From Acidobacteria bacterium AB60 (GTDB lineage Bacteria; Acidobacteriota; Terriglobia; Terriglobales; Acidobacteriaceae), in NCBI GenBank assembly GCA_008682415.1, contig VANK01000012.1, positions 1-64,000 on the forward strand: a DNA stretch of 64,000 bases, written 5' to 3'. The stretch's first letter is position 1. Each line of letters begins with the position of its first letter. The notes beneath the pieces were generated by a model. That model had not been told where the DNA came from. It did not search any database and was given only the letters and a program-made list of their open reading frames with translations. Below are positions 61,005 to 64,000 of this stretch, in pieces. The position numbers and the translations under genes are program-made.

Positions 61005-62219
61005 ATGGCATTGACTGCTACCCGTCCTCAGCTAGCCCACCTGACCACCGTGCTCGACGAACTGAAGGCGAAGGGGACCTACTTCCGGCTCCGCGTCCTG
61101 GAGGACCAGCAGGCGCCGGTGTGCCACTACGACGGCAAAGAGGTTATCAATCTGGCCAGCAACAATTACCTGGGTCTGGCCAACCACCCGAAGCTGATTG
61201 AGGCGGCTCTGAATGCGACGCGCGACTTGGGGGTGGGCTCAGGCGCGGTGCGTACCATCGCCGGGACCATGCGTATCCATATGGAACTGGAGGAGAAGAT
61301 TGCGGCGTTCAAGAATGTCGAGGCGTGCGTGGTTTTTCAGAGCGGATTCGCCGCGAACGCAGGAACGGTGAGCGCGATCCTGGGCAAGGATGATTTCATC
61401 CTTTCCGACGAGCTGAACCATGCCAGCATCATCGATGGCGCGCGACTTTCGCGGGCCAAGATCAAGGTATTTCGCCACAAGGATGTGGAGCACTGCGAGG
61501 AGCTGCTGCGCGAAGTGGCAGGGGAGCCGGGGCACAAGCTGGTCATCACCGACGGGGTCTTCTCCATGGATGGCGACATCGGGCCTGTGGATAAGCTAGG
61601 CGCTCTGGCGGAGAAGTACGGAGCCATCATGATGGTCGATGATGCGCACGCATCCGGAGTTCTCGGGCGCAACGGCCGCGGCTCGGTGGATCACTTTGGG
61701 ATGCACGGCCGGGTTGACGTGCAGGTGGGCACGCTATCCAAGGCCATCGGCGCGCTGGGCGGCTACGTCTGCGGCTCTCGCGACCTGATTGATTATCTCT
61801 ACCATCGGGCCCGTCCGTTCCTGTTCTCGACTTCGCATCCGCCCTCGGTGGCGGCCACCTGCATGGCTGCATTCGACATTCTGGAACAGGAGCCAGAACG
61901 AATCGACAGGCTTTGGGAGAACACGCACTATTTCCAGAACGAGCTGCGCGGCGCAGGTTTTAACGTGGGCGGCATCAATACTCCGAACACGGAGACGCCC
62001 ATCACGCCGGTTATCCTCGGCGAAGGACGAGTCGCGATGGACTTCAGCCGGGCACTCTTCGAGGAGGGCGTTCTGGGCACCGGGATTGCGTTTCCCACCG
62101 TGCCGGAGGGCAAAGCGCGCGTCCGCTTGATTGTTACCAGCGAGCACACACGCGCCCAGCTCGATCAGGCACTGGAGACGCTGGAGAGGGTGGCGCACCG
62201 CATGGGGCTGCTTCAGTAG
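61005..62219 (+). CDS. kbl: Glycine C-acetyltransferase (KBL)
   Basis: 404 aa PLP enzyme converting 2-amino-3-ketobutyrate and CoA to glycine and acetyl-CoA. Fold-type I features: INLASNNYLGLANHPKLIEAAL, GTMRIHMELEEKIAAF, DELNHASIIDGARLS, VDDAHASGVLGRNGRG and the PLP Lys246 in VGTLSKAIGALGGYVCG. Length and motifs match Kbl better than BioF; proximity to tdh supports this. Its end overlaps the convergent patatin-like gene by 7 nt. Confidence 0.92.
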   Translation: MALTATRPQLAHLTTVLDELKAKGTYFRLRVLEDQQAPVCHYDGKEVINLASNNYLGLANHPKLIEAALNATRDLGVGSGAVRTIAGTMRIHMELEEKIAAFKNVEACVVFQSGFAANAGTVSAILGKDDFILSDELNHASIIDGARLSRAKIKVFRHKDVEHCEELLREVAGEPGHKLVITDGVFSMDGDIGPVDKLGALAEKYGAIMMVDDAHASGVLGRNGRGSVDHFGMHGRVDVQVGTLSKAIGALGGYVCGSRDLIDYLYHRARPFLFSTSHPPSVAATCMAAFDILEQEPERIDRLWENTHYFQNELRGAGFNVGGINTPNTETPITPVILGEGRVAMDFSRALFEEGVLGTGIAFPTVPEGKARVRLIVTSEHTRAQLDQALETLERVAHRMGLLQ

Positions 62220-64000
62220 CCGGCGCAGTTGCCTGGCGACGGGTCGGGCAAGGCGCCCGGAGTGGTGAGGGCGGGCGGTGTTGGCGCGGCCGACTTCCAG
62301 GCGCCGTCCGGGGCATAGAACCAAGCCCTTGCAACCTGGTAGAGGCTCCTCATGTCCGGTCGGCTCGCCGAGCAGAGCACTTCCTTGCGTTGCCGCGGCG
62401 TGAGCGACCAGTTCAAAGGGTCTGTTCCGGTGTTCTCCTGCGACCACAAGTCGGCGAAGACGATGGACTGCACCTCGAGCCTGGGGCCGTAGGCGTGCTC
62501 GAGCAATTCCAGCGCGGACTGATCACGGGCGGTCACGCTTTCATGGCCGGCTTGCCAGAAACCCAGCAGGGGAGCTATTCCCTGATTGAAGAGATTCCAG
62601 GGCGGCGTCTTATCTCCATTGTGAAACGGCGACGCCTCGGGCCAGCTTCCGTTGATGCCACCGCTGTTACGGATCTCGATCAGCAGCACGCGCACCGGGC
62701 GTTCTATCGGCGCGGCCTGCGCCGTGGGCTGTTGCGCATTCTCCGCGGGTTTGGGCGTGACGTTCTCAATGGCCGGATGAGGCGGGACGCTGAGCGCGTA
62801 GCGGAGGAACTCCAGTGCGGAGGCCGTTCCATCGTTGTCGTAGTATCCCCCATCGGCAAAGTGCATTCCGTTCACCGCGCCATCCAATGACAGCGGAACG
62901 CGCGCGGACGAGGAGACCATCGGAAATGTTGCCGACAATTGCGCCGCGCTCGCGAGGGGAAGATCGGTCAGGCTCTTCTGGCCGTCGGCGAGCGCTGTGG
63001 GATACGTCTGCAGGAATGACCGGGAGCGATAGTTCGGTCCCTGGTCAAGGTTGATCTCGGGAATGTGATAATTCGCGAGCAGGAAACGCTCGCCGCTCTC
63101 GACCACCGTGGTGTTCATGGCAATTGCGGGATACACGTCCGTGTTGATGAAGTCACGCAGCGTGAGTCCCTCCGCCGGCGACTTCTGCGCATCCTCCGCC
63201 GAATCCCACTGTGCCTTTGTCTTCTGATCACTCTCCCACAGCATTGCGCAGTACTTGTTGTGCAGGTTGCGATCGAAGGACTTGCGCAATGTCCAGGTGC
63301 GGTCTTTGAAGAACGGGCCATGGTGTCCCGCAGTGGTGTCCAGGTCCTGATCACCCGGAGAGGGCGGCACAAAATACGGAAACAGCGGCAGCACGGCCTT
63401 GGGCAAATCGTAGTAGATAAGGCCCCAACCCACACCCTCCAGGCTGGAGCACTGCGCGGCGCTCTGCATGCGGTCGAGAGCGAGTTGCGGATTCGTATCG
63501 AGCATGCCTTCGTGCAATTCACGAAGGTAGGTAAGCAGTCCCGTGCTTCCGCCGGAGACCGTGCTCATCAACAGCAGGTGCTTATGGAAGTCCGGCCCGA
63601 ATTGGCGCTCCAGATGGGCCAGCACGGCTGCAGTCCACGCGGACGCGTGCAGCCCGCCACCCGTCGCGGTCACGATGATGAGGGGCTTGTCATCCTTGCT
63701 GATCCGGCTCGCCAGAATGTCTCCCGGGGTGGGCAGAGGGCTGGTGTCGTGCGCGCTCGTCACGGAGATGTAGTGTTCTTCCTGACCGGCTCGCAATGGG
63801 GACCAGAAGGCGCGATCCCAATGCATCAGGCGCGGTCCAACCAGCACGACGACGAATACCATCAGCACCGGAATACGATAGCGATCGAAGAAGAAGGCCA
63901 GGCCGGCGAAAAACCACGCCAGGGTGGTGACCATGATGAGCACGGTGGCCAGGATGGGGAATCGCTCCACGCTGGTGTTGCGATAGAGAAGCCAGATCAC
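62213..64000 (-). CDS. Patatin-like phospholipase, membrane-anchored (partial)
   Basis: At least 595 aa; the beginning is beyond the window edge (a GTG is at 64000-63998, but the protein may extend further). TM segments at the start (ILATVLIMVTTLAWFFAGLAFFF, IPVLMVFVVVLVGP). Patatin-like elements: VTATGGGLHASAWTAAVLAHLERQFG (oxyanion Gly-rich), STVSGGSTGLLTYL (nucleophile elbow) and HFADGGYYDNDG (Asp-Gly dyad). About 50 aa of Pro-rich linker follow ENVTPKPAEN. Lipid acyl hydrolase likely; target unknown. Confidence 0.75.
   Translation of the reverse strand: MIWLLYRNTSVERFPILATVLIMVTTLAWFFAGLAFFFDRYRIPVLMVFVVVLVGPRLMHWDRAFWSPLRAGQEEHYISVTSAHDTSPLPTPGDILASRISKDDKPLIIVTATGGGLHASAWTAAVLAHLERQFGPDFHKHLLLMSTVSGGSTGLLTYLRELHEGMLDTNPQLALDRMQSAAQCSSLEGVGWGLIYYDLPKAVLPLFPYFVPPSPGDQDLDTTAGHHGPFFKDRTWTLRKSFDRNLHNKYCAMLWESDQKTKAQWDSAEDAQKSPAEGLTLRDFINTDVYPAIAMNTTVVESGERFLLANYHIPEINLDQGPNYRSRSFLQTYPTALADGQKSLTDLPLASAAQLSATFPMVSSSARVPLSLDGAVNGMHFADGGYYDNDGTASALEFLRYALSVPPHPAIENVTPKPAENAQQPTAQAAPIERPVRVLLIEIRNSGGINGSWPEASPFHNGDKTPPWNLFNQGIAPLLGFWQAGHESVTARDQSALELLEHAYGPRLEVQSIVFADLWSQENTGTDPLNWSLTPRQRKEVLCSASRPDMRSLYQVARAWFYAPDGAWKSAAPTPPALTTPGALPDPSPGNCAGY

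Overview
The window looks like chromosomal DNA of an Acidobacteriota member, probably class Terriglobia / family Acidobacteriaceae (inference). The grounds are high GC, many small secreted or Ig-like proteins, a GH67 alpha-glucuronidase, YtrA-type GntR/ABC cassettes, frequent GTG/TTG starts and a dnaA / rpmH-rnpA-yidD-yidC core. No tRNA, rRNA, CRISPR array, integrase or transposase was recognised. About 60 protein genes are supported, almost all chromosomal housekeeping or accessory metabolism.

Layout. 0-6 kb: rpmB, a small secreted protein, a CpxAR-like two-component pair, a secreted YVTN propeller, a VOC protein and an AraC regulator. 6-22.4 kb: YkgJ-type protein, alr, cytidylate-kinase-like protein, methyltransferase, hslVU, ctaG, amino-acid permease, sucCD, nitronate monooxygenase, a DUF4143 ATPase between AT-rich repeats, an M13 peptidase, ndk and yceH. 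22.5-26.3 kb: jag, a regulatory intergenic region, and a gntR-ABC-permease operon. 26.3-28.1 kb: a degraded RHS toxin tip with an Imm42-like immunity gene. 28.1-44.8 kb: nucleoside hydrolase, dnaA, rpmH-rnpA-yidD-yidC, L,D-transpeptidase, AraC regulator, a frameshifted amidohydrolase, a three-gene envelope cluster, purA, small proteins and mutM. 44.8-51.7 kb: a 1-kb gene-free gap, a receiver-like protein, a HIT protein, a PA2779-like / C39 peptidase / TPR-barrel operon, FUSC and SnoaL-like proteins. 51.8-64 kb: molybdopterin oxidoreductase, Xaa-Pro peptidase, GH67, tdh, TlpA-like protein, Ig-like protein, kbl and a patatin-like protein cut by the window end.

How genes work together. tdh and kbl together make the threonine-to-glycine pathway. 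sucCD, purA, ndk, alr, hslUV, dnaA and the rpmH-rnpA-yidD-yidC cluster are housekeeping. The PA2779-like/C39/TPR-barrel triad and the lipoprotein/4-TM/polyproline triad look like uncharacterised envelope modules.

Most notable signals. First, the strand composition of the + strand flips from G-rich to C-rich near 6 kb and back near 22.4 kb, regardless of coding strand; this suggests an inversion or a displaced replication origin. Second, a DUF4143 ATPase gene is bracketed by two copies of a 37-bp AT-rich palindromic element, one of which is also its apparent leaderless promoter. Third, there is an orphan RHS C-terminal tip plus immunity gene. Fourth, the C39/barrel triad is uncharacterised. 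Fifth, a perfect TGTGA-N6-TCACA palindrome sits downstream of jag. Sixth, a long gene-free gap carries its own terminator and promoter signals.
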